Shown: positions 45,102 to 53,576 of the stretch, in pieces
Position numbering within the stretch: the first letter of the stretch is position 1
How the letters are laid out: each line of letters opens with the position of its first letter
Assembly (NCBI GenBank): GCA_024640565.1
Contig: JAHEET010000003.1
Location: 46,696-110,695 of the forward strand
Source of the DNA: Flavobacteriaceae bacterium
Lineage (GTDB): Bacteria; Bacteroidota; Bacteroidia; Flavobacteriales; Flavobacteriaceae
Direction: 5' to 3'
Length of the DNA: 64,000 bases
The notes under the pieces: generated by a model
The model's database searches: none
Seen by the model: only the letters and a program-made list of their open reading frames with translations
Told to the model about the DNA's origin: nothing
Translations under genes and position numbers: made by a program

Positions 45102-46745
45102 CTATTGGTATTTCCGTTTTCTAAGCCCATGAAAACCAATTCCAAAAACCAAGAGCATGAGCATTGGGATTCCCAGGTTTATAAACTGCCAATACCTTCG
45201 CTCTTTAAACGCTTTTTGCTTATCTAGAATAGAAATCTGTAAAGACTTGTTTCTCAATTTCATCAAGCCTACATCATCCAGTAAATAATCGACTGCATTT
45301 AACAAAAAGTCTTTATTTCCAAATTGCTCATTGGTCCATTTGTCTCTGGATAAATCGAAAGGTTCGTTCTTTAAAATTTGATTTTTGCCTACATCTCCAT
45401 CCGAGATCACTATCATTTTATTACCACCGACAGCATTCGCTTTGTATAAAGGAGTTTCAAAAGGCTGAATCCTGTTTCTATAGGCTGAGTTAAAATTGCC
45501 CTCTAGTAAAACGGCAAGTAATTGATTTCCACTCTGGTAATCTTCTTCAATAGGTTCGTCTGCAATGGACTGTAAGCTAATAAAGTTGGGTGTTCCAAAT
45601 TTTTGTGTCAACACAGAACTCACCAGCAAAGGCGTCTTTTTTATGTTGTTTTTTAAGGTGTCTATTTGATTTGTAAACTGAAATCGAACGGGTAAAATAT
45701 TTTTTGTAATGGGGTGATTTGGATTGCCTCCCGCCAAAGGATGAAAAAACCATTCTAAGTTTTTAAACTGCGTTTGATTTCCTACCATGCCTGTTGCCAC
45801 TGGAATTTTTGCAGCATATAAATCTTTCACCAACGTTGTATTGATACGCACTCCATAGGAAAATAATAAATCAGTCAGATTTAAATTTCTTGGATAAGCG
45901 AGCATTTTTCCGCCATTGAACAAGCTGTCTTGATCTGCGATTACATTGTCAATCATCCAAAGCGTTTTTCCACCATTGGTAATAAATTGATCTAGGGTAA
46001 ATTTTTCTGCTGCAGTAAACGCTGTAGTAGGTTTTGCAATAATAGCCATATCAAACTCAGTAAGCTCTTTTAAAGTCTGCTTCGGGTTTTTAGCTACGGA
46101 ATCTAAAGTGAATTTTGCTAATTTGTGTTTTTTTGCTATTTCGCTTAAAAAACGATACAAATAAATATCTTCTAACTCACCATTACCCGATAGCAATGCA
46201 ATTTTCTGTTGCGCTTCTGTAAGGATACTATGCATTGCATTTGTAAAGCTATATTCTAAGTTTTCAACTGCTTTTTGCAATTGTTCCTCTTGAGAGCTTA
46301 CAATGGCGGTGGGTAACAAAGAAACAATGGTACTTTTATTTTTATATTTTATTTCCGCCCAAGGAAAAATAATCGCTTCCGAAAGTTTTCCATCCTCTTC
46401 AACAGTCAACTGACTTGGGAGCATTCCTTTTTTAATTAAACTTTCTCGTTGTAAATCAGGGTTAATAAATTGACTATTGATGTTTGCGTTTTTAGCGGTC
46501 AATTCTTCAAGATACTGCAAAGTTTCTATTTGTAGTCTTTTAAATTCTGAAGGAAAATCACCTTCTAGATATACTTTGATAACCAAGGGTTGTGCAATTT
46601 GCTGGACAATGGTTTTTGTGGTTTCAGATAAGGTGTATCGTTGATCTTTAGTCAAATCAAAACGTTTGTAAAATGATTGGTTTAAAACGTTTAAAAGTAC
46701 CAAAGCTATCAATAGTATACAGGTGTTTTGTATTTTTTTATTCAT
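45102..46745 (-). CDS. gldG: Gliding motility ABC-type protein GldG
   Basis: A 547-residue membrane-anchored protein. An N-terminal membrane segment (about 7-24) is followed by a long periplasmic region with the GldG/IFT52-like domain (IALLSGNGELEDIYLYRFLSEIAKKH near residue 182) and a C-terminal membrane helix (about 518-540) just before RKRKYQ. GldG and GldF form an ABC system with the ATPase GldA in gliding flavobacteria; gldA is not in this window. It overlaps gldF by 8 bases. Species without gliding also keep gldFG, so motility itself is not proven. Confidence 0.95.
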   Translation of the reverse strand: MNKKIQNTCILLIALVLLNVLNQSFYKRFDLTKDQRYTLSETTKTIVQQIAQPLVIKVYLEGDFPSEFKRLQIETLQYLEELTAKNANINSQFINPDLQRESLIKKGMLPSQLTVEEDGKLSEAIIFPWAEIKYKNKSTIVSLLPTAIVSSQEEQLQKAVENLEYSFTNAMHSILTEAQQKIALLSGNGELEDIYLYRFLSEIAKKHKLAKFTLDSVAKNPKQTLKELTEFDMAIIAKPTTAFTAAEKFTLDQFITNGGKTLWMIDNVIADQDSLFNGGKMLAYPRNLNLTDLLFSYGVRINTTLVKDLYAAKIPVATGMVGNQTQFKNLEWFFHPLAGGNPNHPITKNILPVRFQFTNQIDTLKNNIKKTPLLVSSVLTQKFGTPNFISLQSIADEPIEEDYQSGNQLLAVLLEGNFNSAYRNRIQPFETPLYKANAVGGNKMIVISDGDVGKNQILKNEPFDLSRDKWTNEQFGNKDFLLNAVDYLLDDVGLMKLRNKSLQISILDKQKAFKERRYWQFINLGIPMLMLLVFGIGFHGLRKRKYQ

Positions 46746-47457
46746 TGTCTAAACGGTTTTTAGTGATGAATAAAAAGAACAGTGTTACACTTGTAAAGTA
46801 AAGTAAATCTCGGGTATCAATTACGCCCCGAGCAATACTTTTATAATGTTCGTTGATGCCCAACTTTTGAATCAAAATACGTTGATTTGAAAAAGAATTG
46901 GAAATGGCATCGAACCCATAGAATAACAAAAAGCTAATAAAAACTCCTAAGATAAATGCGACAATTTGATTTTTTGACAATGTGGAGGTAAATAGCCCAA
47001 TGGTTGTATAGGTGGTCGCTAAAAATAGCAACCCAATATAGGATCCAACAATGCTACCAAGATCTATATTTCCAATGGGACTTCCTAATTGATAAATGGT
47101 ATATACATAGATGAGTGTTGGAACCAATGCGACGATTACCAATAGCAAAGAAGCCCAGAATTTACCCAGTATAATTTGCCAATTTGAAATGGGCCTAGTT
47201 TTTAGGATTTCGATGGTACCACTATTGAATTCGTCGGCAAAACTTTTCATGGTAATTGCAGGAATTAGAAAGAGAAAAATCCAAGGAGTTAAATAGAAAA
47301 ACGAGTTGATATCTGCAAACCCCGCATTTAATATGTTAAAATCATCTTTAAAAACCCAGAGAAAGAGCCCGTTAATAAGTAAGAAAACACCAATTACTAA
47401 ATAGGCGATGGGAGCGGCGAAAAACGAATTGAATTCTTTTTTTAAAATGGCAATCAA
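46738..47457 (-). CDS. gldF: Gliding motility ABC transporter permease GldF
   Basis: A 239-residue inner-membrane protein with about six hydrophobic segments. It begins IAILKKEFNSFFAAPIAYLVIGVFLLINGLFLWVF and has SFADEFNSGTIEILKTRPISNWQIILGK near residue 70, both typical of GldF/ABC-2 permeases. It partners GldG (8-base overlap) and a GldA ATPase encoded elsewhere. The start is TTG at 47457: there is no ATG before the first conserved helix. The promoter region upstream was not resolved. Confidence 0.94.
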   Translation of the reverse strand: MIAILKKEFNSFFAAPIAYLVIGVFLLINGLFLWVFKDDFNILNAGFADINSFFYLTPWIFLFLIPAITMKSFADEFNSGTIEILKTRPISNWQIILGKFWASLLLVIVALVPTLIYVYTIYQLGSPIGNIDLGSIVGSYIGLLFLATTYTTIGLFTSTLSKNQIVAFILGVFISFLLFYGFDAISNSFSNQRILIQKLGINEHYKSIARGVIDTRDLLYFTSVTLFFLFITKNRLDNE

Positions 47458-47566
47458 TATGTAATTTTTTACGATTATTTTTTAAATTTCGATCTGCCTG
47501 CAAGCTACGATTTTATCTTTAAAACAAATTCATCTTTTTTTTAAATACGACGTGAAGGGTTTTATT

Positions 47567-48094
47567 TTACAAACTGATTTCTCGTTTAAAAATACGATTA
47601 TGTTCAAAGCTTGGGTCTTTCCTGTGTGCTTGAAAAACAAAATGGTGTTTCTTTAACAACGCTATTGATCGTAGATTATTTTTGTGTGTGTAGGCCTCGA
47701 TTGTTTTTAAATTTAATTGCTCAATACCAAAATTCAAAACCGCTGTCATTGCTTCACTCATAAAGCCTTTTTGCTGCTTTTCTGTTTTTAATTTGTAACC
47801 AATTTCTGCATATTTACGAGCTAAAGAAATTTGATGCAGTACGATTGTCCCCAAAATTTCCACTTGGTTTGTTAGCACCCAGAAAATACGTTTTTCTTTT
47901 TTATAAAGAGCATTGCATGTTTGGATAAAATCTTTGGCTTCTTCCAAATTTTGCATTCTTTTGGTTATTACAAATTTATTAATTTCTTCACTTGAACGCA
48001 AAGCAAGAAGCGGTTCTGCATCGTCAAGTTTCAGCGCTCTTAAAGTGACCCTTGGTGTTTGTAGAACAGGGAATGTTTCGAAATTAAATGCCAT
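47567..48094 (-). CDS. GNAT family N-acetyltransferase (RimJ/RimL type)
   Basis: A 175-residue acetyltransferase. It opens FPVLQTPRVTLRALKLDDAEPLLALRSS, has AEIGYKLKTEKQQKGFMSEAM as acetyl-CoA loop near residue 93 and NNLRSIALLKKHHF near residue 142, the pattern of RimJ/RimL-type N-terminal or ribosomal-protein acetyltransferases. The acceptor is unknown. Its ATG overlaps the stop of the upstream ABM gene (TAATG arrangement), so the two are translationally coupled. Confidence 0.88.
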   Translation of the reverse strand: MAFNFETFPVLQTPRVTLRALKLDDAEPLLALRSSEEINKFVITKRMQNLEEAKDFIQTCNALYKKEKRIFWVLTNQVEILGTIVLHQISLARKYAEIGYKLKTEKQQKGFMSEAMTAVLNFGIEQLNLKTIEAYTHKNNLRSIALLKKHHFVFQAHRKDPSFEHNRIFKREISL

Positions 48095-48390
48095 TAGCTA
48101 AGACTTACAATTTTATTCACACTCCAGGCCTTGGGTTTGTCATTGACCAGCACTTTTGTTTTTGCCCACACCTCCTTAAAAAGCGCAGAATTTCTATAGT
48201 TGTCCAAATCTTCTTCGCGTTTCCAATACGAATAGGTAAAAAAGATTTCAGGATTTGTTTTGTCTTGGTAAAGTTCCAGAAGCGTGCATCCTTTAGATGC
48301 CTTGATCAAGGTTTTTTTTCCAGCAAAGATTTCTTCAAATTCATGTATATTTTTTGCGTGAAAACTCATTTTTACGATGCGAACAAACAT
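48094..48390 (-). CDS. Antibiotic biosynthesis monooxygenase (ABM) domain protein
   Basis: A 98-residue ferredoxin-like dimeric alpha-beta barrel protein. MFVRIVKMSFHAKNIHEFEEIF, KGCTLLELYQDKTNPEIFFTYSYWKREEDLDNYRNS and the terminal FKEVWAKTK helix fit the ABM/YgiN type, which includes quinol monooxygenases. No cofactor motif exists in this fold, so activity cannot be inferred. It lies three bases after the SAM hydrolase gene and overlaps the GNAT gene by one base, forming a three-gene leftward operon. Confidence 0.83.
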   Translation of the reverse strand: MFVRIVKMSFHAKNIHEFEEIFAGKKTLIKASKGCTLLELYQDKTNPEIFFTYSYWKREEDLDNYRNSALFKEVWAKTKVLVNDKPKAWSVNKIVSLS

Positions 48391-48393
48391 AGG

Positions 48394-49254
48394 TTATGAC
48401 AATGTGGTAAACTCAGGGAGTACTTCGTTTACAAATTCGATAATAATTGGATCGCGATATGCCAATCCCAAGAGAGTAGAAGCGCCACCCACCGTGTTTA
48501 AATTACTCCGATACAAGGCAATTTCTAAATATCCTGCAGAATTAAATATCGCCAATCTACTTCCGTCAAAACTAAGCTCTTTGGAATCGACGCCTTTTAT
48601 TTCGTTGTATTTACTAAATATTTTTTCGAAGGAATATCGGGATGCTTTGATGGTAAATTTTCGACCTTTCCCAACCTCATTGAACATTTTTTCTTTGATG
48701 TTTGTGATGATATTCCCATAATTATCAATATAAATGACGCCGCCAATAATTTGGTTTTGGGTTTGATTTACTTTGGGTTGAATTTCTACAAGTTTTTTGT
48801 AACCTTTAATTTCTTTTCCAATTACGGTTAAGTTTCCTCCTCGGGCAATGAAACAGGCAACTTGCACAAATACATCTAAAACAGGAAAACTACTCGCTAT
48901 ACGATCATGAATATTGATTTCGACAATTTTGGTTGGGTTAATCTCTGAGGCGATCATAGAGATCAATCCATTGTCTGGACAAACAAAAAAATGATTGTCC
49001 AACTCCAGTGCAATGTGCTTATTGTCTTCGCTTAATTCAGAATCTACTCCAATAATATGAATGGTACCCTCTGGGAAACTCTTGTAAGAATTCTTTATGA
49101 TATAAGCCGTTTCTGTAATGTTAAAAGGAGATATTTCATGGGTGATGTCTACAATTTTTGCGTTTTCTAATTCCGAATAGATCGCCCCTTTTACAGCTCC
49201 AACAAAGTGGTCTTTTGTGCCAAAATCCGTCGTTAAAGTGATAAAAGAGATCAA
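48394..49254 (-). CDS. SAM hydroxide adenosyltransferase/hydrolase (DUF62 family)
   Basis: A 286-residue protein of the DUF62/SAM-HAT family. The N terminus FITLTTDFGTKDHFVGAVKGAI, the VDITHEISPFNI block and FFVCPDNGLISMI are diagnostic. Members hydrolyse S-adenosylmethionine to adenosine and methionine with an Asp-Arg-His set of residues; fluorinases are relatives, but the loop that marks them is not evident here. Start is TTG at 49254, directly preceding the conserved strand. It is divergent from phoH, which also starts with TTG. Confidence 0.9.
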   Translation of the reverse strand: MISFITLTTDFGTKDHFVGAVKGAIYSELENAKIVDITHEISPFNITETAYIIKNSYKSFPEGTIHIIGVDSELSEDNKHIALELDNHFFVCPDNGLISMIASEINPTKIVEINIHDRIASSFPVLDVFVQVACFIARGGNLTVIGKEIKGYKKLVEIQPKVNQTQNQIIGGVIYIDNYGNIITNIKEKMFNEVGKGRKFTIKASRYSFEKIFSKYNEIKGVDSKELSFDGSRLAIFNSAGYLEIALYRSNLNTVGGASTLLGLAYRDPIIIEFVNEVLPEFTTLS

Positions 49255-49299
49255 TATTTGCTGTTAATTAAATGTGTAAAAGTTGTTGACTAATTACAG

Positions 49300-49307
49300 C
49301 AAATCTA
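49300..49307 (-). promoter_or_regulatory. -7 element of the SAM hydrolase operon
   Basis: TAGATTTG on the minus strand, exact TAnnTTTG match, 45 bases before the TTG start at 49254. -33 box not clear. Confidence 0.45.
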
Positions 49308-49377
49308 ATCAATTTAGTAAATTTATTGACTATTTTTAATTTAATAATTTGAACTCCTATTTTAATAAAAAAAACAT

Positions 49378-50331
49378 TTGAACGAAAGAAGCATTGCATT
49401 AACAGAAATAGATCCAAAAGATTTTTTTGGGGAGCACAACAGCACGATTGAACAACTTAAAAAATATTTTCCAAAAATAAAACTAGTGGCAAGAGGGACT
49501 CAGTTAAAAATTTATGGGGAAGCCACGCTTTTGGATGAATTTGAAAACCGTTTAGAGCAACTTATTAAATACTTTCACAAGTACAATAAATTGGATGAAA
49601 ACAGTATTGAACGCATCTTAACTTCTACAGGTAAAGAAGAAAAAACAGCAGCAGCAATGAGTGTGAAGGATGTATTGTTGCATGGTGTCAATGGAAGATT
49701 GATAAAACCACAGACTGCCAATCAAAAGAAAATGGTTGCTTTAATCCAGAAAAATGACATGCTTTTTGCGGTAGGTCCTGCAGGAACTGGGAAGACCTAT
49801 ACTGCTGTAGCGATAGCAGTAAAAGCATTGAAAGAAAAAGAAGTCCGTAAAATTATTTTAACAAGACCTGCTGTAGAATCTGGAGAAAACCTAGGATTTT
49901 TACCAGGAGATTTAAAGGACAAGTTGGATCCTTACATGCAACCCTTATACGATGCGTTACGAGATATGATTCCACATGAAAGATTGGCTTCACACATAGA
50001 GAAAGGAATCATACAAATAGCCCCATTGGCTTTTATGAGAGGGAGAACTTTGGACAATGCCTTTGTTATTTTAGACGAAGCTCAAAACACAACCCACAGC
50101 CAAATGAAAATGTTTTTGACACGTATGGGAAAGAATGCAAAATTCATTCTAAACGGAGATCCTGGGCAAATAGATTTGCCTAGAAAACAAGTTTCAGGAT
50201 TGAAAGAAGCCTTATTGGCTTTAAAAGATATTGAAGGGATTGCACAAGTGCATCTGGATGATAACGATGTGGTAAGACACCGTTTGGTAAAAAGAATTAT
50301 CTCCGCATATAAGCGCATCGAAACAGAATAA
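49378..50331 (+). CDS. PhoH family ATPase
   Basis: A 317-residue PhoH-like protein. After an N-terminal KH-like part (about 1-100), the ATPase core shows Walker A GPAGTGKTYTAVAIA near residue 137, VRKIILTRPAVESGENLGFLPGDL and Walker B AFVILDEAQNTTHSQMKMFLTR, then NGDPGQIDLP. Such proteins are RNA-associated ATPases linked to rRNA processing and phosphate stress in other bacteria. Start is TTG at 49378, as no ATG precedes the conserved N terminus. purC follows after 63 bases with its own promoter. Confidence 0.93.
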   Translation: MNERSIALTEIDPKDFFGEHNSTIEQLKKYFPKIKLVARGTQLKIYGEATLLDEFENRLEQLIKYFHKYNKLDENSIERILTSTGKEEKTAAAMSVKDVLLHGVNGRLIKPQTANQKKMVALIQKNDMLFAVGPAGTGKTYTAVAIAVKALKEKEVRKIILTRPAVESGENLGFLPGDLKDKLDPYMQPLYDALRDMIPHERLASHIEKGIIQIAPLAFMRGRTLDNAFVILDEAQNTTHSQMKMFLTRMGKNAKFILNGDPGQIDLPRKQVSGLKEALLALKDIEGIAQVHLDDNDVVRHRLVKRIISAYKRIETE

Positions 50332-50339
50332 GTTTTTAG

Positions 50340-50370
50340 TTGTTAGTAATTAGTCTTTAGTTTACTTTTG
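50340..50370 (+). promoter_or_regulatory. Promoter of purC with TTAGT repeats
   Basis: TTG at 50340-50342, a 20-base spacer and TACTTTTG at 50363-50370, then a 24-base leader to the ATG. The spacer and upstream flank contain four copies of TTAGT spaced 7-9 bases apart (50336-50362), which may be chance or a regulator site. Confidence 0.65.
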
Positions 50371-50394
50371 TCCTAACAAACAATACCTGTATTA

Positions 50395-51345
50395 ATGAAC
50401 ACAATTAACGATACCAACTTTCAGTTTCCAAAACAGAAAGCAGTATACAAAGGAAAAGTAAGAGAGGTTTATTCCATTGATGATACGCATTTGTTGATGA
50501 TCGCTTCCGATCGATTATCTGCTTTCGATGTTATTTTGCCCCGTCAAATTCCATACAAAGGTCAAATCTTAAATCAAATTGCAACTAAGATGTTGCAGGA
50601 AACCGCAGCTATTGTTCCAAATTGGCTACTTGCAACTCCCGATGAGAATGTAGCTATTGGTCATTTATGTGAACCCTTTAAAGTAGAAATGGTTATTCGA
50701 GGTTATATGTCTGGACACGCGGCGAGAGAATACAAAGCAGGAAAGAGAACATTGTGTGGTGTTTCAATGCCCGAAGGCTTGCAAGAAAATGATCCATTTC
50801 CGAGTCCAATTATTACCCCATCGACAAAAGCAGACAATGGAGCGCATGATGAAGACATTACTCGTGAAGCAATTTTGTCTAAAGGTATTGTTTCCGAAGA
50901 AGACTACCTTGTATTAGAAGATTATACCCGAAAACTTTTTCAAAGAGGTACAGAAATTGCTGCTTCTCGCGGTTTAATTTTGGTGGATACCAAATATGAA
51001 TTTGGAAAAACAAAAGAGGGCGAAATTATGTTGATTGATGAAATTCACACTCCAGATTCCTCTCGTTATTTTTATGCTGAAGGCTACGCCGAGAGACAAG
51101 AAAAAGGAGAGGCTCAGAAACAACTGTCAAAAGAATTTGTACGTCAGTGGTTAATTGAAAACGGTTTTCAGGGACAAGAAGGACAGCAGATTCCAGCAAT
51201 GTCAGATGAAAAAGTCATCGAGATTTCAAATCGATATATAGAATTATATGAGCAAATTACAGGAGAAGCTTTTGTAAAAGCATCCACAGAAAATGTTTTA
51301 GCAAGAATTGCTAATAATGTAACTGCTTTTTTAGCCAAGAACTAA
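50395..51345 (+). CDS. purC: Phosphoribosylaminoimidazole-succinocarboxamide synthase
   Basis: A 316-residue SAICAR synthetase catalysing step 7 of purine synthesis. The nucleotide-binding start [32 protein letters not shown], the [16 protein letters not shown] region and [14 protein letters not shown] near residue 219 are typical. The length matches the longer (yeast/Bacteroidota) form rather than the 237-residue E. coli form. It has its own promoter and is followed 13 bases later by fabV. Confidence 0.97.
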   Translation: MNTINDTNFQFPKQKAVYKGKVREVYSIDDTHLLMIASDRLSAFDVILPRQIPYKGQILNQIATKMLQETAAIVPNWLLATPDENVAIGHLCEPFKVEMVIRGYMSGHAAREYKAGKRTLCGVSMPEGLQENDPFPSPIITPSTKADNGAHDEDITREAILSKGIVSEEDYLVLEDYTRKLFQRGTEIAASRGLILVDTKYEFGKTKEGEIMLIDEIHTPDSSRYFYAEGYAERQEKGEAQKQLSKEFVRQWLIENGFQGQEGQQIPAMSDEKVIEISNRYIELYEQITGEAFVKASTENVLARIANNVTAFLAKN

Positions 51346-51358
51346 TTACCAAACAATT

Positions 51359-52549
51359 ATGATTATAGAACCAAGAACTAGAGGATTTATTTGTTTAACA
51401 GCTCATCCCGTAGGTTGTGCACAAAATGTTGAAAATCAAATTGAATATGTAACTTCAAAAGGAAAAATTGACGGCGCCAAAAAAGTGTTGGTCATAGGAT
51501 CTTCCACAGGTTTTGGACTGGCGTCCAGAATTACAAGTGCCTTTGGATCCGATGCGGCCACTATTGGAGTCTTTTTTGATAAACCCGCGAGTCCTAACAG
51601 ACCAGCTTCACCTGGTTTTTACAATACGGCTGCTTTTGAAACTGCAGCGCACAAAGCAGGTTTGTATGCAAAAAGTATTAACGGAGATGCCTTTTCTAAT
51701 GAGATTAAAGAACAAGTTGTCAATTTAATCAAACAAGATTTAGGTCAAGTAGATTTGATTATTTATAGTTTGGCTTCTCCAGTAAGAACACATCCAGTTT
51801 CAGGAAAACGCTTTAAATCCGTTTTAAAACCCATTGGAGAAAATTTCACAAATAAGACGGTAGATTTCCATACTGGAAAGGTATCTGAAATTTCCATCAA
51901 TCCTGCAGAAGGAGCGGATATTGAAAATACAGTAACGGTAATGGGAGGAGAAGATTGGAAAATGTGGATGGATGCTTTGCAAGAAGCAAACGTTTTAGCT
52001 GAAGGAGTAAAAACTGTCGCATATTCTTATATTGGTCCAGAAGTAACAAAACCTGTGTATAGAAATGGAACCATTGGTGCCGCCAAAGACGATCTAGAAG
52101 CAAAAGCTTTTACGATCACCGAAGCATTAAAAACAATTAAAGGAAACGCTTATGTTTCTGTAAACAAGGCATTGGTTACGCAAGCGAGTTCTGCAATTCC
52201 TGTAATTCCTTTGTACATTTCTCTCTTGTACAAAATAATGAAAGAAGAAGGCGTTCACGAAGGGTGTATTGAACAAATTCAACGTTTGTATAGTGAACGT
52301 TTGTATGCGGGTGATCTGTCTTTGGATGAAAAAGGAAGAATTCGAGTTGACGATTGGGAAATGCGCGAAGATATTCAAGAAAGAGTAGTCAAGCTTTGGG
52401 CGTCTGCAACCACAGAAAATTTATCTGAAATTGGAGATTTAGAGGGCTATAGTACCGACTTTTACAATTTATTTGGTTTTAAAGTACCTGGTGTAGACTA
52501 TACAAAAGATGTCAATGAAATGGTTTCCGTACCAAGTATCCAAGATTAA
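51359..52549 (+). CDS. fabV: Trans-2-enoyl-CoA / enoyl-ACP reductase, FabV/TER type
   Basis: A 396-residue FabV/TER reductase, standard length. It begins IIEPRTRGFICLTAHPVGC and has the cofactor block KKVLVIGSSTGFGLASRI near residue 41. The catalytic pair in the FabV-type Y-x8-K spacing is Tyr234 and Lys243 (YRNGTIGAAK). It reduces enoyl thioesters with NADH, either in fatty acid synthesis or as crotonyl-CoA reductase. FabV enzymes are naturally insensitive to triclosan, unlike most FabI. The genome also has fabI at 21.7 kb. It ends at a terminator. Confidence 0.96.
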   Translation: MIIEPRTRGFICLTAHPVGCAQNVENQIEYVTSKGKIDGAKKVLVIGSSTGFGLASRITSAFGSDAATIGVFFDKPASPNRPASPGFYNTAAFETAAHKAGLYAKSINGDAFSNEIKEQVVNLIKQDLGQVDLIIYSLASPVRTHPVSGKRFKSVLKPIGENFTNKTVDFHTGKVSEISINPAEGADIENTVTVMGGEDWKMWMDALQEANVLAEGVKTVAYSYIGPEVTKPVYRNGTIGAAKDDLEAKAFTITEALKTIKGNAYVSVNKALVTQASSAIPVIPLYISLLYKIMKEEGVHEGCIEQIQRLYSERLYAGDLSLDEKGRIRVDDWEMREDIQERVVKLWASATTENLSEIGDLEGYSTDFYNLFGFKVPGVDYTKDVNEMVSVPSIQD

Positions 52550-52570
52550 AACAAAGAAAGTAAAATTATT

Positions 52571-52610
52571 AAACCTCATAAATAACACACTACTTTATGA
52601 GGTTTTTGTT
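52571..52610 (+). terminator. Terminator after fabV
   Basis: AAACCTCATAAA / TTTATGAGGTTT perfect 12-base arms with an 11-base loop and a T-rich tail. Confidence 0.88.
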
Positions 52611-52636
52611 TTTAACCTATTCACTAAAATTATAAA

Positions 52637-53119
52637 ATGAAAGCAGTTGCCTTAAAAAAGTTAAAAGAGGAATTATCGCATAAATCTTCTAATGAATTGA
52701 TAGAGCTCTGCTTGCATTTATCAAAGTTTAAAAAAGAAAACAAAGAATTACTTACCTATTTAATGTTTGAGTCTCATGACGAGGAAGCCTATATCGAAAG
52801 TGTAAAAGCACAAATGGATGATCTTTTTCTAGATATTAATACCAAAAATTTTTTCTTCATCAGAAAAAGTGCCAGAAAAATTTTAACCTTGACCAAAAAG
52901 TACATCCGGTATTCTAAAAAAAAAGAAACAGAAGCGGAATTACTATTGCATTACTGTTACAAGTTAAAAAATTTCTCTCCATCCATTACCAACAGTTCTC
53001 GTTTGTTAAATGTATACCAAACACAGCTAAGGATGATAAAGAAAGCGGTGAGTACCTTACATGAAGATTTGCAATACGACTATCAAGTAGATATAGAAAA
53101 TTTAGAAATTCACTCATAA
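52637..53119 (+). CDS. Hypothetical helical protein, first of a small pair
   Basis: A 160-residue, lysine- and leucine-rich, cytosolic protein predicted by eye to be almost all helical. It starts MKAVALKKLKEELSHKSSNELIELCLHLSKFKKENKELL and has no cysteine pair, nucleotide-binding or membrane motif. I do not recognise a named family, though such a protein seems conserved in flavobacteria. The next gene follows after two bases, so they are a translational pair. A structural or adaptor role is possible but unsupported. Confidence 0.7.
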   Translation: MKAVALKKLKEELSHKSSNELIELCLHLSKFKKENKELLTYLMFESHDEEAYIESVKAQMDDLFLDINTKNFFFIRKSARKILTLTKKYIRYSKKKETEAELLLHYCYKLKNFSPSITNSSRLLNVYQTQLRMIKKAVSTLHEDLQYDYQVDIENLEIHS

Positions 53120-53121
53120 AA

Positions 53122-53505
53122 ATGGATAACAGAAAAGAGTTGCGCCCCGTTTTGGCAAAAATTGAAGAAACTGAAAAATGTAGTAGGGAAGAAAAATTTC
53201 AAAATACAACATTACGTCAAGTTATAAAATTGCAACATCCCTTACTCATTGCGCTTTTTCAAGATTATGCAATCACCAGAAAAACAATTTTAAAAACCTT
53301 ATCGGAGCAACGAGCAAAAAGATTTATAGAAAGTGCCTTGTCCAAAGATATTGCATTCAAAAATAAAATGATTGGGCTTGTCGTTGGTCAATTTACACTT
53401 GAAGAGTTTGTACTTTATAGCCATGCATCCTCTGAATTTAATAAAAGGATTTTTGCAATGCTTAAGAAAAGACTCAAGGATAGTCTTTTGGAATTGGTCG
53501 AATAA
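53122..53505 (+). CDS. Hypothetical helical protein, second of a small pair
   Basis: A 127-residue basic, helical protein without signal peptide. It contains RQVIKLQHPLLIALFQDYA in the middle and VVGQFTLEEFVLYSHASSEFNKRIFAML near the end. No family motif is recognised; homologues are sometimes labelled glyoxalase, but none of the metal ligands of that fold can be seen, so I do not use that name. It begins two bases after the preceding unknown gene. Convergent with the TauE permease gene. Confidence 0.68.
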   Translation: MDNRKELRPVLAKIEETEKCSREEKFQNTTLRQVIKLQHPLLIALFQDYAITRKTILKTLSEQRAKRFIESALSKDIAFKNKMIGLVVGQFTLEEFVLYSHASSEFNKRIFAMLKKRLKDSLLELVE

Positions 53506-53576
53506 CGAGATCTTTCCTTGAGAAAAATATCACCAGTTTGGAAAACAGTTTGTTGAAAATTAATTTTCCATTGGTT

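Noticed and set aside
45102..47457. Proof of gliding motility from gldF and gldG
   Set aside because: Non-gliding flavobacteria also keep these genes, and gldA, gldK-N and sprA are not in the window, so motility cannot be concluded.
48111..48119. DnaA box TTATTCACA
   Set aside because: A single box within the coding region of the ABM gene. One or two exact matches are expected by chance in 64 kb of AT-rich DNA.
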